The translations under genes were made by a program, and so were the position numbers. Positions 40,419-49,126 of a stretch of 64,000 bases of DNA are shown piece after piece. A model generated the notes under the pieces. That model saw only the letters and a list, made by a program, of their open reading frames with translations. It was not told where the DNA came from and made no database searches. Positions within the stretch are counted from its first letter, which is position 1; each line of letters begins with the position of its first letter. Origin of the DNA: Glaciihabitans sp. INWT7 (GTDB lineage: Bacteria > Actinomycetota > Actinomycetes > Actinomycetales > Microbacteriaceae); NCBI RefSeq assembly GCF_014217685.1, contig NZ_CP043653.1, positions 3,228,419-3,292,418 on the forward strand, read 5' to 3'.

Positions 40419-41810
40419 CTATCCCGTCGTGGTCGAGGTGGAGAGTGAGGAGAGCTGGGAGGTGAGGGCCGAGGACTGCGCCTTCATATTGCTGAGCAGC
40501 ACTTCCATGGCCGAGTAGGTGCGCTGGAGGGTGCTCTTGCGGCTGGCGAGACGGATGTCCCAGGCCGAGACCTGGTCGCCGAGCGACTTCACCTGGGTCT
40601 GGTCGCCGGTGATCTTGTTGGTCAGTGTGCCGTCGTACTTGTCGGATGCCGCCGTCGCGGTCGCAGCGAGCCGGGTGGCGATGGTCTGCACGGCGGCCAT
40701 GACCGTCGACGGGTCTGCCGCGAGTGCGGCGCCGAACTTGTCAGCATCGAAGGTGATGGTGCCGTCACGCGTGAGCACGATGCCGTATTCGGAGGGCGAG
40801 TGGCCGTCGATCGGAGCGCTCGCGGCATCCAGCGTCTTCTGGCGGATGTCGCGGATATTGCTGTCGCCGGCGAACACCCCGGCAGCAGTGGTGGTCTTGC
40901 CGGAGGCATCCGTCGTCGTGGTGACCGCGGTCTGGGCGGCGATCAGCACGAAGGCGCTGCTGATCGCGTCGACCAGTCCCTTGGCCACCGCGGTGATCTT
41001 GCTGTCGTCCCGACTGACGGCGATGTTCACCGGGTCGGCCGACACCGCAGAGGCCGTGACGGTGACACCCGGCAAGAGGTCGGTGAAGGTGTTGCTCGCC
41101 GAGGTGATGACCTGCTCCGCCGGGGTGCCCTTCCACAGGGTCACACTCGCGTCCTGGGCCGTCTTGATCACTGCGCTGCCCGGCGCGGTCAGCACATTCG
41201 TCGCGGTGCCTGCGGAGACGTCCGCTGCCGTTCCCTGGTAGACGGTGAACGCCGAGTCGGCCCCGGTCGTCTTGCTGGAGAACTGCAGGCGGTAGAGCTT
41301 GTTGCCGCCGACATCGACACCGGAGGCGACCTTGGTGGCGGTGACGCCGGCGGTCGAGGAGTTGATGGCCGAGGCGACGTCGTCGAGCGAGCTGGACGCC
41401 GGCGTGATCTCGAGCGGGGTTCCGGAGTGGCCGACGATCGTGATCGTCGACGGCGATGGCCAGGCCGACATCGCGGCGGAGACGCCGACCTGCGACTGGG
41501 CGAGGGCACTGACGACCACCTGGAGTTCACCCGCGCTCGCCCCCGTGGCGACGGAGACGGAGAGCGCTGTGGAGGAGCTGGTGGCCGAGTAGAGGTCGAG
41601 GCTTCCGGCCTTCGCGGCCGTTGTCGCGGTATCCGCGAGGGTCGCCATCCGGCTGTTGAGGCCCTGCAGCGCCGTGATGATGGTGGTGGTCTTGGAGACC
41701 TGGGCTTTGAGCAGATCCTGGGGAGCCGCTTCCGCCGTCATGAGCTGGGTGATGAGGGAGGTGGTGTCGAGGCCGCTGGAGAGCCCGTCGAGGGAGATTC
41801 CCATGTCCAT
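40419..41810 (-). CDS. fliD: Flagellar filament cap protein FliD
   Basis: 463 residues. N-terminal domain SLDGLSSGLDTTSLITQLMTAEAAP and C-terminal coiled coil DQVSAWDIRLASRKSTLQRTYSAMEVLLSNMKAQSSALTSQL (in parts) are typical FliD. The central part is variable and Thr/Ala-rich. The start is the ATG at 41810 or 41804. It is separated from fliC by a hairpin, and no sigma-28-like box was found directly in front of it, so it may depend on read-through from fliC. Confidence 0.93.
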   Translation of the reverse strand: MDMGISLDGLSSGLDTTSLITQLMTAEAAPQDLLKAQVSKTTTIITALQGLNSRMATLADTATTAAKAGSLDLYSATSSSTALSVSVATGASAGELQVVVSALAQSQVGVSAAMSAWPSPSTITIVGHSGTPLEITPASSSLDDVASAINSSTAGVTATKVASGVDVGGNKLYRLQFSSKTTGADSAFTVYQGTAADVSAGTATNVLTAPGSAVIKTAQDASVTLWKGTPAEQVITSASNTFTDLLPGVTVTASAVSADPVNIAVSRDDSKITAVAKGLVDAISSAFVLIAAQTAVTTTTDASGKTTTAAGVFAGDSNIRDIRQKTLDAASAPIDGHSPSEYGIVLTRDGTITFDADKFGAALAADPSTVMAAVQTIATRLAATATAASDKYDGTLTNKITGDQTQVKSLGDQVSAWDIRLASRKSTLQRTYSAMEVLLSNMKAQSSALTSQLSSLSTSTTTG

Positions 41811-41858
41811 CCGTCCCTTCGTCTGGCGGTGGTCGATGATGCTTCTGGTGGTGCGGTA

Positions 41859-41918
41859 AACGCCCGGCGGCCATCACGGTGAGAGGTCCAGTTCCCCTCG
41901 CGACAGCCACCGGGCGTT
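41859..41918 (-). terminator. Branched hairpin between fliC and fliD
   Basis: AACGCCCGGCGGC (41859-41871) pairs with GCCACCGGGCGTT (41906-41918) with one mismatch, and an inner GAGAGG/CCCCTC hairpin lies in the loop. It is 30 bp past the fliC stop. It probably terminates most flagellin transcripts, leaving partial read-through to fliD-fliS. Confidence 0.7.
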
Positions 41919-41948
41919 GCTTGTTACACGCCTGCCGAGCTATCCGAT

Positions 41949-42797
41949 CTAGCGGAGAAGCTGCAGCACGCCCTGGTTGCCCTGGTTGGCCTGCGCGAGC
42001 ATCGCGGTGCCGGCCTGGGCCAGGATGTTGGAGCGCGTGTACTTGACCATCTCGGACGCCATGTCGGTGTCGGTGATGCGCGACTTCGCCGCCGTCAGGT
42101 TCTCGGTGGAGACGCTGAGGTTACGGATGACGCTCTCGAAACGGTTCTGCTGAGCACCGAGGTCGGCGCGAGCGGTCGACACAGCGGTGATTTGCGTGTC
42201 GAGTGTGTCGATCGTTCCACCGGTGCCCGTGACAGCAGTCGCGCTGGCGAAGCCGCTTGTCGCAAGGCCGCTGACGATGGTGCCGATCGCCGTGACGTCG
42301 GTGGTGCTGACGCTGATCTGGTCGGACGAAGTTGCTCCGGCGCCGATCTGGAAGGTCAGCGGCGTCGCAGCGGCGGTCGCGTCGAGGAGCTTCGTTCCGT
42401 TGAAGTTGGCCGAGGTACCGATGCGGGTGAGCTCCGCGCCGAGTGCCGTGACTTCAGTGCTGATCGCCGAGCGCGACGTAGCGTTGTTCGAGTCGTTACC
42501 GGCCTGAACGGCGAGGTCACGAACGCGCTGCAGGATGGTCTGAACCTCGGAGAGCGAACCTTCAGCGGTCTGGATGACGCTGATGCCGTCCTGCGCGTTG
42601 CGGCTGGCGACCGTGAGGCCTCCGACCTGCGACTGCAGACCCTGGGAGATTGCGAGGCCAGCTGCGTCATCCGCGGCGTGGTTGATGCGAAGACCGCTGG
42701 AGAGCTTCTCGAGCGACTTTGCGAGATCGTTCTGCGTGTTGCTGAGGTTCCGGTACGAGTTGAGTGCCGAAATGTTGGTGTTGACTTGCATACCCAT
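41949..42797 (-). CDS. fliC: Flagellin FliC
   Basis: 282 residues, a compact flagellin with D0/D1 and only a small central region. N-terminus: MGMQVNTNISALNSYRNLSN, LEKLSSGLRINHAADDAAGLA. The receptor- and assembly-critical stretch ILQRVRDLAVQAGNDSN is conserved. C-terminus: RISDTDMA-like RITDTDMASEMVKYTRSNILAQAGTAMLAQANQ. GGAGG lies at the usual distance, overlapping a GGA that CsrA could cover. Preceded by a sigma-28-like promoter. Confidence 0.97.
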   Translation of the reverse strand: MGMQVNTNISALNSYRNLSNTQNDLAKSLEKLSSGLRINHAADDAAGLAISQGLQSQVGGLTVASRNAQDGISVIQTAEGSLSEVQTILQRVRDLAVQAGNDSNNATSRSAISTEVTALGAELTRIGTSANFNGTKLLDATAAATPLTFQIGAGATSSDQISVSTTDVTAIGTIVSGLATSGFASATAVTGTGGTIDTLDTQITAVSTARADLGAQQNRFESVIRNLSVSTENLTAAKSRITDTDMASEMVKYTRSNILAQAGTAMLAQANQGNQGVLQLLR

Positions 42798-42859
42798 GAT
42801 GTATTCCTCCGTGATGTTGGGTTATTCGAATCGGCCCATCCGTGGTCCGACACCTTCAG

Positions 42860-42886
42860 CTATCGGCTGCTCACGTTGGCGCGTTA
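42860..42886 (-). promoter_or_regulatory. Sigma-28-like promoter of fliC
   Basis: TAAC (42886-42883), 15-base spacer, GCCGATAG (42867-42860) on the minus strand, about 63 bp before the fliC ATG. Flagellin is the classic sigma-28 target, which anchors the motif. Confidence 0.85.
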
Positions 42887-42915
42887 GGAGCCGGGCTGAA
42901 ATCTTTTGAGTTGTT

Positions 42916-43758
42916 TTACGACGCGGCCGCGTTGCTCGACTGCGGCAGGGAGAGGTGGGAGAGCTCCGCCATCGCGTAGCTGGCGACGCGGGCGAGGTAG
43001 GCGCTGCGGGCAGCGGGTGCGATGCGAGAGATCGGCTGGTACGAGGCGTCGCTGCCGGTGGGTGCTTCGTCGGCGAAGTACGAATCGGAGTAGTGGGTCT
43101 CCAGTCCGTCGCGCAGCAATCGGATCGCCTCGGCACGCTGCTGGGAGACGGCGGAGTGAGTGATGCCCATCTCGTCGGCGATCTCCTTGACCGTGCGGTC
43201 TTCGAAGTAGACCTGGCGCACGATCACGCGCATCTTCTCGGGAAGCGCTTCGACAGCAGCGGCCAGATAGTCGAGTCGCTCAGCAGAGAGGAGTGATTCC
43301 TCGGGGAGAGCGGTGTCGGCGATGAGGAACTCGGAGGTGGTGTCGTCGAGCGCAGAGACGGTGCGCGCGGCATCCGTCAGGCCGGCGGTGACTTCACTGC
43401 GGTCGACTCCGAGCGAGGAGGCGATCTCGTCGACAGAGGGGGTGCGACCGAGTGCGGCAGTGAGGGTGTCCTTCACCGCGACGGTCTCCTTGATGCGGCG
43501 TCGAGCTCCGCGGCTCGCCCAGTCGTTCGAGCGCATCTCATCGGCGAACGCGCCCACGATCCGGCGGCGGGCGAAGGCACCGAAGGGGATGCCGAGAGTG
43601 GGGTCGAAGGCATCCGCCGAGGTGATCAGGGCGACCGCGCCAGCCGAGGCCAGGTCGTCGCGAGACAGATGAGTCGCCTTGGCCCAGACCTCGGAGACGA
43701 GGTAGCCCACCAGCGGAAGATTCTGCACAACGAGCGCGTTGCGTTCTGTCCTGTTCAC
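42916..43758 (-). CDS. fliA: Flagellar sigma factor FliA (sigma-28 type)
   Basis: 280 residues. Region 2 covers NLPLVGYLVSEVWAKATHLSRDDLASAGAVALITSADAFDP and FGAFARRRIVGAFADEMRSNDWASR (in parts); region 3 is VDEIASSLGVDRSEVTAGL; region 4 is LPEKMRVIVRQVYFEDRTVKEIADEMGITHSAVSQQRAEAIRLL. The C-terminal 50 residues are an extra tail. No FlgM anti-sigma gene is in the window. It is transcribed away from flgN; its own promoter lacks the sigma-28-like motif. Confidence 0.95.
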   Translation of the reverse strand: MNRTERNALVVQNLPLVGYLVSEVWAKATHLSRDDLASAGAVALITSADAFDPTLGIPFGAFARRRIVGAFADEMRSNDWASRGARRRIKETVAVKDTLTAALGRTPSVDEIASSLGVDRSEVTAGLTDAARTVSALDDTTSEFLIADTALPEESLLSAERLDYLAAAVEALPEKMRVIVRQVYFEDRTVKEIADEMGITHSAVSQQRAEAIRLLRDGLETHYSDSYFADEAPTGSDASYQPISRIAPAARSAYLARVASYAMAELSHLSLPQSSNAAAS

Positions 43759-44155
43759 GTGCCTTGCCCCCGGATGCGATCCCAGTGATCGCGTTGCGGT
43801 CGGCGCCTCCTGCTCTAGATAAGAGGAGGACGCCTGCTAAAAAACGGACTGTTTTTCGGGTAAGGGTCGTGCGGGTGGAGCGGATACTTCGGGTGTTTGA
43901 GCGGGTGTAGAACGAGTTCGAGGATCGGATTCCCCGTCGATCTGAGGCGACTCTATCGGCGCCAAGTACCCCGCCCTGCCCCCCTTATTAGTGGTATTTG
44001 CTCGATTTTTGGCCCCATTCCGGGGGCGAATGTACCCCGAAGAAGTCCCCCGGTCCCCCTTGTGGCGGACACGTCGAATGCTCAGCTCTGTGACTTACCG
44101 GCTTTACCACTTACCTGCGGGATACCCTTGCCGATAGTTCATCTCGTCGAGCGAG
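43759..44155. other. Divergent control region fliA/flgN
   Basis: About 400 bp without a gene. It contains an inverted repeat CTCT-AGATA-AGAG (43813-43825), an A/T hairpin AAAAAC-GGACT-GTTTTT (43840-43856) striking in this high-GC context, a lone CTATCGGC (minus-strand GCCGATAG, 43953-43960) without a matching -35, several C-runs and, near the right end, the flgN promoter. The A/T palindrome is a candidate site for a regulator acting on fliA. Confidence 0.6.
44111..44137 (+). promoter_or_regulatory. Sigma-28-like promoter of flgN-flgK-flgL-fliW
   Basis: TTAC (44111-44114), 15-base spacer, GCCGATAG (44130-44137) on the plus strand, 18-28 bp before the flgN start. Confidence 0.7.
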
Positions 44156-44713
44156 GTGGAGAAAATGCAGTCGGTAGAACGAGCACGGGAGTCGTCCGCA
44201 CTGGTGGACGACCGAACGGGAGCCCGCATGAGCGCCAACGAACTCTCAGCCTGCCTGTGGCGGGAGCGAGAGCTCCTCGACCTGCTCGCCTTCAAGCTCG
44301 AAGAGGAGCAGTTCCTGCTCACCACGGGCAAGTCCCGCTGGCTCCAGTACGCCACGCGCGAGGTTGAACAGGTGATGGAACGCCTTCGCGCCGCCGGCCT
44401 TGCCCGGTCGGTCGAAGCGGCCGTCGTCGCCGACGAATGGGGCGCACCCCAGAATGCGACCCTTCGCGAACTCGTGGACACGGCACCGGATGGTCCGTGG
44501 GCCGACATCTTCACCTCGCACCTGAACGCCCTCACCGAGTACACCGAGCAGATCCGCGACCTTCGCGACCTCAACGAGCACTACCTGCGCACCGCCCTGC
44601 GTTTCATCCAGGAGGCGCAGGCCGACGGCAGCACCGAGAGCGGCACCTACGACGCGCATGGTGAATCCGGCGTCGCCAACCCCTCTGCCCAGATCTTCGA
44701 CCTGAAACTGTGA
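44156..44713 (+). CDS. flgN: Flagellar export chaperone FlgN
   Basis: 185 residues (start GTG 44156 or ATG 44165). It is helical; the core LSACLWRERELLDLLAFKLEEEQFLLTTGKSRWLQYATREVEQVMERL (in parts) has the FlgN pattern of long helices. It lies directly before flgK and flgL, whose products FlgN escorts. The C-terminal 25 residues, ending NPSAQIFDLKL, may be disordered. Confidence 0.85.
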   Translation: MEKMQSVERARESSALVDDRTGARMSANELSACLWRERELLDLLAFKLEEEQFLLTTGKSRWLQYATREVEQVMERLRAAGLARSVEAAVVADEWGAPQNATLRELVDTAPDGPWADIFTSHLNALTEYTEQIRDLRDLNEHYLRTALRFIQEAQADGSTESGTYDAHGESGVANPSAQIFDLKL

Positions 44714-44717
44714 TCCC

Positions 44718-46145
44718 GTGAGCACCTTCAGCGGCCTGAATACGGCCTTCACCGGCCTCAATGCCGCTCGCCAGGGGCTCGATGTCGTCGGGCAGAACAT
44801 CGCAAACTCCGGCACCACGGGCTACACCCGCCAGCGCGTCAGCACCGCCGCGGCCGGATCCCTCACCCAGATCGGTCCCCTCGTGCTCTCCCGCGCCCAG
44901 GTCGGCCGGGGCGTGACCGTCGACGGCATCGCGCGACTCGGGGATGTCATCCTCGACGGTCGCGTCCGAAGTTCGGCCGCGACATCCGGCAACCTTGCCG
45001 TTCGCTCCAATGCGCTCAGCAGCGTGGAGGCCGCTCTCAACGAGCCGAGCACCACCGGCATCTCCGCCCAGCTGAATGCCTTCTGGTCGGCGTGGGGGGA
45101 TGTCTCGAACCGGCCCGGCGACGAGGCTCCCGCCGGCGTGCTGCTGCAGAAGGCGACCCAGCTCGCCGGGCAGATCGCGACCGGCTACTCCGCTGTCGAT
45201 TCCACGTGGACCGATGTGCGCACCAAGCTCGACGGGATGGCGGCCGAACTGAACGACGCCGGCACCCGCGTCGCCGCCCTCAATGGCGCTATTCGCGACA
45301 CTCTCGCCACGGGCGGGTCCGTCAATGAGATGCTCGACCAGCGTTCCGCCCTTACCTCCTCGATCGCGGCGCTCACCGGCGGCACGGTGCGCACCCTCCC
45401 CGACGGCACCGCCGAGGTTCTCGTGGGCGGCAATGCCCTCGTCTCGGGCGACGTGTTCCGATCCGTCACGGTCACCGGCAGCAACTCTCTCGCCGGAGCG
45501 AGCGGCTCCCCCGTGACGCTGGAGTGGACCAACCGGCCCGGCCAGTCCGTCGCCGTCGAGTCCGGCGAGATCGCCGGATCCATCGCCATGCTCGCTGCCG
45601 CGAACGGCACCGGAACCGGCGGCGCGATCGCGGAGGCTGCCGCGGGCTACAACGCGTTCGCCACCGCGCTAGCGAACACCGTCAACACCGCCCACCAGGC
45701 CGGAGCGACCCCGTCCGGGGCGACCGGCCTCGACTTCTTCACCATCTCGGCGACAGGCCCGGCCGCCCTCGGCCTGTCGGTGGTTCCGACCGGTGCCGCC
45801 CAGATCGCCAGCGGCACACCGGGAGCCGGCGGCAACAACGGCTCGAACGCCGAGGCGATCTCGCAGTTGGGATCGGCCCCCAATTCTCCCGACTCTGTCT
45901 GGTCGACTTTCGTCACGAAGATCGGCACGACCTCGAAGACGGCGCTCCAACAGGCCACTCTCGCCGACTCGGTGACGGCCGCTGCGACGGCCGCCCAACT
46001 CGCGAACTCCTCCGTCGACCTCGATGAGGAGAACGTCAATATGTTGACTTTTCAGAAGGCCTACCAGGGCGCTGCCCGCGTCATGACGGCCGTCGACGAG
46101 ATGCTCGACACCCTCATCAATCACACCGGAATAGTGGGGAGGTAA
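44718..46145 (+). CDS. flgK: Hook-filament junction protein FlgK
   Basis: 475 residues from GTG 44718. N-terminus STFSGLNTAFTGLNAARQGLDVVGQNIANSGTTGYTRQRV; C-terminus VDLDEENVNMLTFQKAYQGAARVMTAVDEMLDTLIN. Both are classic HAP1 motifs. It lies 4 bp after flgN and 3 bp before flgL. Complete. Confidence 0.96.
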   Translation: MSTFSGLNTAFTGLNAARQGLDVVGQNIANSGTTGYTRQRVSTAAAGSLTQIGPLVLSRAQVGRGVTVDGIARLGDVILDGRVRSSAATSGNLAVRSNALSSVEAALNEPSTTGISAQLNAFWSAWGDVSNRPGDEAPAGVLLQKATQLAGQIATGYSAVDSTWTDVRTKLDGMAAELNDAGTRVAALNGAIRDTLATGGSVNEMLDQRSALTSSIAALTGGTVRTLPDGTAEVLVGGNALVSGDVFRSVTVTGSNSLAGASGSPVTLEWTNRPGQSVAVESGEIAGSIAMLAAANGTGTGGAIAEAAAGYNAFATALANTVNTAHQAGATPSGATGLDFFTISATGPAALGLSVVPTGAAQIASGTPGAGGNNGSNAEAISQLGSAPNSPDSVWSTFVTKIGTTSKTALQQATLADSVTAAATAAQLANSSVDLDEENVNMLTFQKAYQGAARVMTAVDEMLDTLINHTGIVGR

Positions 46146-46148
46146 GTC

Positions 46149-47030
46149 ATGGTCAATCGAGTGACAAGCCAGACCAGGATGGCGAACTCGCAGATGAACC
46201 TGCAGTCGGCCGCGGCCCTGCTGGCCAAGCTGCAGGACACGGCGACGAGCCTCAAGAAGATCACGACCCCCTCGGACGACCCGACCGGCACCGCCGACTC
46301 GATGCGCGTGCGGGCCGCCCAGAGCCAGACCGCCCAGTTCGGGCGCAATGCCGACGACGGGATGGGCTGGCTGTCCACGGTGGACGCCACCCTCAGCGCC
46401 AGCACCGACATCATGCACCAGGTGCGCGATCTCACCGTGCAGGGCGCCAACGACGGCTCGCTCTCGCCGACGGCCAAGGAGGCGATCGCGACCGCTCTCG
46501 AAGGCCTCCGCACCGACCTGCTCGGCAAGGCCAACGCCACCTACCTCGGCCGCACCGTCTTCGCCGGCAGTTCCGACGCCGGCGTCGCCTTCCGCCCCGA
46601 TCTGAGTTACACCGGCACCGGGTCATCGGTCATCCGGCGCATCGACACCAACGCGACGGTGCAGGTGGATGCCGACGGGGCCGCCGCTTTCGGCACCGGC
46701 GCATCCTCCGCCTTCGCCCTCATCGACTCGATCGTCGCGGACCTGCGCTCGGGGGTCAACGTGGGGCCGAGTCTCGCGGCAATCGACACGCGCATGACCG
46801 CGATGCTCAACACCCAGACCGCCGCCGGCGCTCGCCAGAACCAGATCACCGCAGCGAAGGATGCCATCGTGAGCAGGACCGGAAACCTCGAGGCGCAGCG
46901 CGCCGGGATCGAAGACGCAGACGTGGGAGAGATCGTGATCAAGTTGAAGCAGCAGGAGGTCACCTACCAGGCCGCCCTGGCCGTGACCGCGCGCACCCTG
47001 CAGCCCACTCTCATGGACTTCCTCCGATGA
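46149..47030 (+). CDS. flgL: Hook-filament junction protein FlgL
   Basis: 293 residues, flagellin-like ends: VTSQTRMANSQMNLQSAAALLAKLQDTATSLKKITTPSDDPTGTADSM (in parts) and DADVGEIVIKLKQQEVTYQAALAVTARTLQPTLMDFL. The central region includes GRTVFAGSSDAGVAF, typical of FlgL. Overlaps fliW by 4 bp (ATGA). Confidence 0.95.
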   Translation: MVNRVTSQTRMANSQMNLQSAAALLAKLQDTATSLKKITTPSDDPTGTADSMRVRAAQSQTAQFGRNADDGMGWLSTVDATLSASTDIMHQVRDLTVQGANDGSLSPTAKEAIATALEGLRTDLLGKANATYLGRTVFAGSSDAGVAFRPDLSYTGTGSSVIRRIDTNATVQVDADGAAAFGTGASSAFALIDSIVADLRSGVNVGPSLAAIDTRMTAMLNTQTAAGARQNQITAAKDAIVSRTGNLEAQRAGIEDADVGEIVIKLKQQEVTYQAALAVTARTLQPTLMDFLR

Positions 47031-47410
47031 GCGCAGCGCTCGCCTTCGTCACCCCTCCGGCCGGGCTCGCCCCGCTCACGCAATTCACGCTCAACGAGGT
47101 CTCGGGGGCAGAGGGGCTCTACTCGCTTCGTGCCGTCGAGAACACCGCCATCCGCCTCTTCGTGCTCGATGCCGCGGTCTACCTTCCCGACTACGCCCCC
47201 GAGATCTCCGACGAACACTGCCGGGCCATCGACCTGCACAGCGCCGAAGACGCGATGGTGCTCGTGGTCGCGAACCCCGGTGAGACCGGCACGCGAATGA
47301 ATCTGCTCGCTCCGATCGTGGTCAATGTGCACACCGGCACCTGCGCCCAGGTGATCCTCGACGACCAGGACTTCCCGCTGCAGGCGGAGTTCGCGGTGCG
47401 CTCGGCCTGA
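47027..47410 (+). CDS. fliW: Flagellar assembly factor FliW
   Basis: 127 residues: ALAFVTPPAGLAPLTQFTLNEVSGAEGLYSLRAVENTAIRLFVLDAAVYLPDY (in parts) and MNLLAPIVVNVHTGTCAQVILDDQDFPLQAEF match FliW. In Bacillus, FliW is held by free flagellin and otherwise binds CsrA, relieving repression of flagellin translation. Here it ends the flgN-flgK-flgL operon, 27 kb from csrA. No hairpin was identified after it. Confidence 0.95.
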   Translation: MSAALAFVTPPAGLAPLTQFTLNEVSGAEGLYSLRAVENTAIRLFVLDAAVYLPDYAPEISDEHCRAIDLHSAEDAMVLVVANPGETGTRMNLLAPIVVNVHTGTCAQVILDDQDFPLQAEFAVRSA

Positions 47411-47495
47411 TCCGTGCGGCAGGACGTACCGTGGCTCCTGCCTCCACTAGAGTGACGTGCATCGAGACCACCCGTCGTTCTCACTAAGGGCCAGT

Positions 47496-48143
47496 ATGTC
47501 ACAGCTCGTCCCCATCCCCTCGCCGGGGATCCCGCTCGCCTACGGCGATCGGGGCAGACCACTCGTGCTCCTGCTTCACGACTGGTACGGGCGGCTCCCC
47601 TGGCTCGCGAACTACGCCTCCGCGCTCTCCAGTCAGGGCTATCGCGTGATCGTTCCCGACCTCTACAACGGCGTAGCCACCGTCGAGGCCGCCACGGCCG
47701 AGGTGCTGATGGCCCAGTTGGATGTAGCCGGCGCCCTCGCCGAACTCGACGGCATCATCCAGGTTGCTCGCACCGAGGGCAGCACACGGGTGGGCGTGGT
47801 GGGCTTCTCCCTCGGCGGCTGGCTCGCCCTCCTGCACGCCCAGAGCGGCGAAGCGGATGCTGTAGTCGCCTATTACGCGACGCTCGGACCGGCCCAGCAC
47901 GGTGTGATCCCCGCCCCGGTGCTGCTGCACCTCGCCGAGATCGACGACTGGGATGAGGGCGAAGACCCGGAGTCGTTCATCGACAGGTTGAAGGACCACG
48001 GCACGCCCATCACCGAGTGGACCTACCTCGCGACCGTGCACTCCTTCGCCAACGCGACGATCACCGATCGCACGGATGTGAATGCCGCCGCTCTCGCGTT
48101 CGCCCGCACCTCGGCGTTCCTTGAAGACCACCTTCTCGACTAG
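47496..48143 (+). CDS. Dienelactone hydrolase-family alpha/beta hydrolase
   Basis: 215 residues from the ATG at 47496 (MSQLVPIPSPGIPLAYGDRG). Nucleophile elbow GFSLGGW (about residues 104-110) has Ser where classical dienelactone hydrolase has Cys; LLHLAEIDDW contains the Asp region and VHSFAN the catalytic His. The oxyanion-side motif LLHDWYG is present. Substrate unknown. It is convergent with the oxidoreductase gene; their stops share the palindrome CTAG. Confidence 0.88.
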   Translation: MSQLVPIPSPGIPLAYGDRGRPLVLLLHDWYGRLPWLANYASALSSQGYRVIVPDLYNGVATVEAATAEVLMAQLDVAGALAELDGIIQVARTEGSTRVGVVGFSLGGWLALLHAQSGEADAVVAYYATLGPAQHGVIPAPVLLHLAEIDDWDEGEDPESFIDRLKDHGTPITEWTYLATVHSFANATITDRTDVNAAALAFARTSAFLEDHLLD

Positions 48144-49126
48144 TCGAGGGCGACCGTGTCACCGCTGCGCAGTGACTCACGTGCCGCGAGTGCGACGGCG
48201 AGCGCGAGCACCGCGGAATCCACCGGGCAGAAGTCGGGGGCGGATGCGGAGCGCACGCACTCGAGGAAGTACTCGGCCTGGTTTCGGTAGGGGTTGTGGG
48301 ACCCGATCAGCTTCTCCGTCACCCCCGCCGCGGTCTGCAACCGCACGGTGTCGGGCGCCGAAGACAGCTCGTCGGAGTCGAGCCTTCCGGCGAAGCCGTG
48401 ACTGGCGAGCCCCGCGCTGCCGACGACGTCGAGCGTCGAGGCGAAGGTGAATCCCCGCGGCATCCCCATGAAACCGGTGATGTGGCCCACCCCTCCCCCC
48501 GCGTAGTCGACAGTCGCCTCGACCGGGCCGTCGGGTCGCGCGCGGCGCGCGGTCACCGAGAGCGGGATGCCGAGCAGCAGGTTGAGCTGGTCGAAGTCAT
48601 GGATGCTGAAGTCGACCACCACCCCACCGGATTGCGTGTCATCGTGCCACCAGGTCGACGGCCGGGGAGCGGGACTGAAGCGTCCCGCCCGCACGGAGAG
48701 CACGCTGCCGAGCATCCCCTCCTCCACCGAGCGCCGCACCAGCCGATAGCCGTCGAAGAACCGCACCACGTGTGCCACCATGAGCACCCCCGCGCTCACG
48801 GCGGCCTCATCCCGAAGCGCGACGGCATCAGCCATCGTGAGCGCTATCGGCTTCTCGAGCAACACGTTCTTGCCCGCTCGCAGTGCGCGGAGAGCGATCC
48901 CCGCGTGGGTGGTCGTTGGGGTGCACACCGACACGATTCCGACCCGGGGGTCTGCGAGAACCACACCGAGGTCCGGTTCGAAGCGCGCCTGCGGGGCATG
49001 CTGCAGCGGGGCGCCATCCGTCAGGGTATTGACATAAAGGATGTCATCCGCCAGCCCGAGTTCACTCCACGCCCGTGCGTGAGCCTGCGCCATCGCGCCG
49101 CGACCGACGATTGCGATGCCGGTGAT
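48140..49126 (-). CDS. Gfo/Idh/MocA-family oxidoreductase, apparently starting at ATC
   Basis: NAD(P)-dependent sugar/inositol dehydrogenase type. The Rossmann strand reads ITGIAIVGRGAMAQAHARAW, but the first ATG (49093) lies at the M of GAM, inside the dinucleotide loop; no ATG, GTG or TTG exists between it and the upstream in-frame stop. ATC at 49126 is preceded by GAGGA at 6-base spacing and gives a complete 328-residue protein. EKPIALTMADA (the EKP motif) and WWHDDTQSGGVVVDFSIHDFD follow. Alternatives are a single-base indel in the adjacent C run, or a truncated protein of 317 residues from 49093. Confidence 0.87.
   Translation of the reverse strand: MTGIAIVGRGAMAQAHARAWSELGLADDILYVNTLTDGAPLQHAPQARFEPDLGVVLADPRVGIVSVCTPTTTHAGIALRALRAGKNVLLEKPIALTMADAVALRDEAAVSAGVLMVAHVVRFFDGYRLVRRSVEEGMLGSVLSVRAGRFSPAPRPSTWWHDDTQSGGVVVDFSIHDFDQLNLLLGIPLSVTARRARPDGPVEATVDYAGGGVGHITGFMGMPRGFTFASTLDVVGSAGLASHGFAGRLDSDELSSAPDTVRLQTAAGVTEKLIGSHNPYRNQAEYFLECVRSASAPDFCPVDSAVLALAVALAARESLRSGDTVALD

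Noticed and set aside
43953-43960. GCCGATAG on the minus strand upstream of fliA
   Set aside because: No TAAC/TTAC 15 bases upstream, so it does not fit the flagellar promoter; probably chance.
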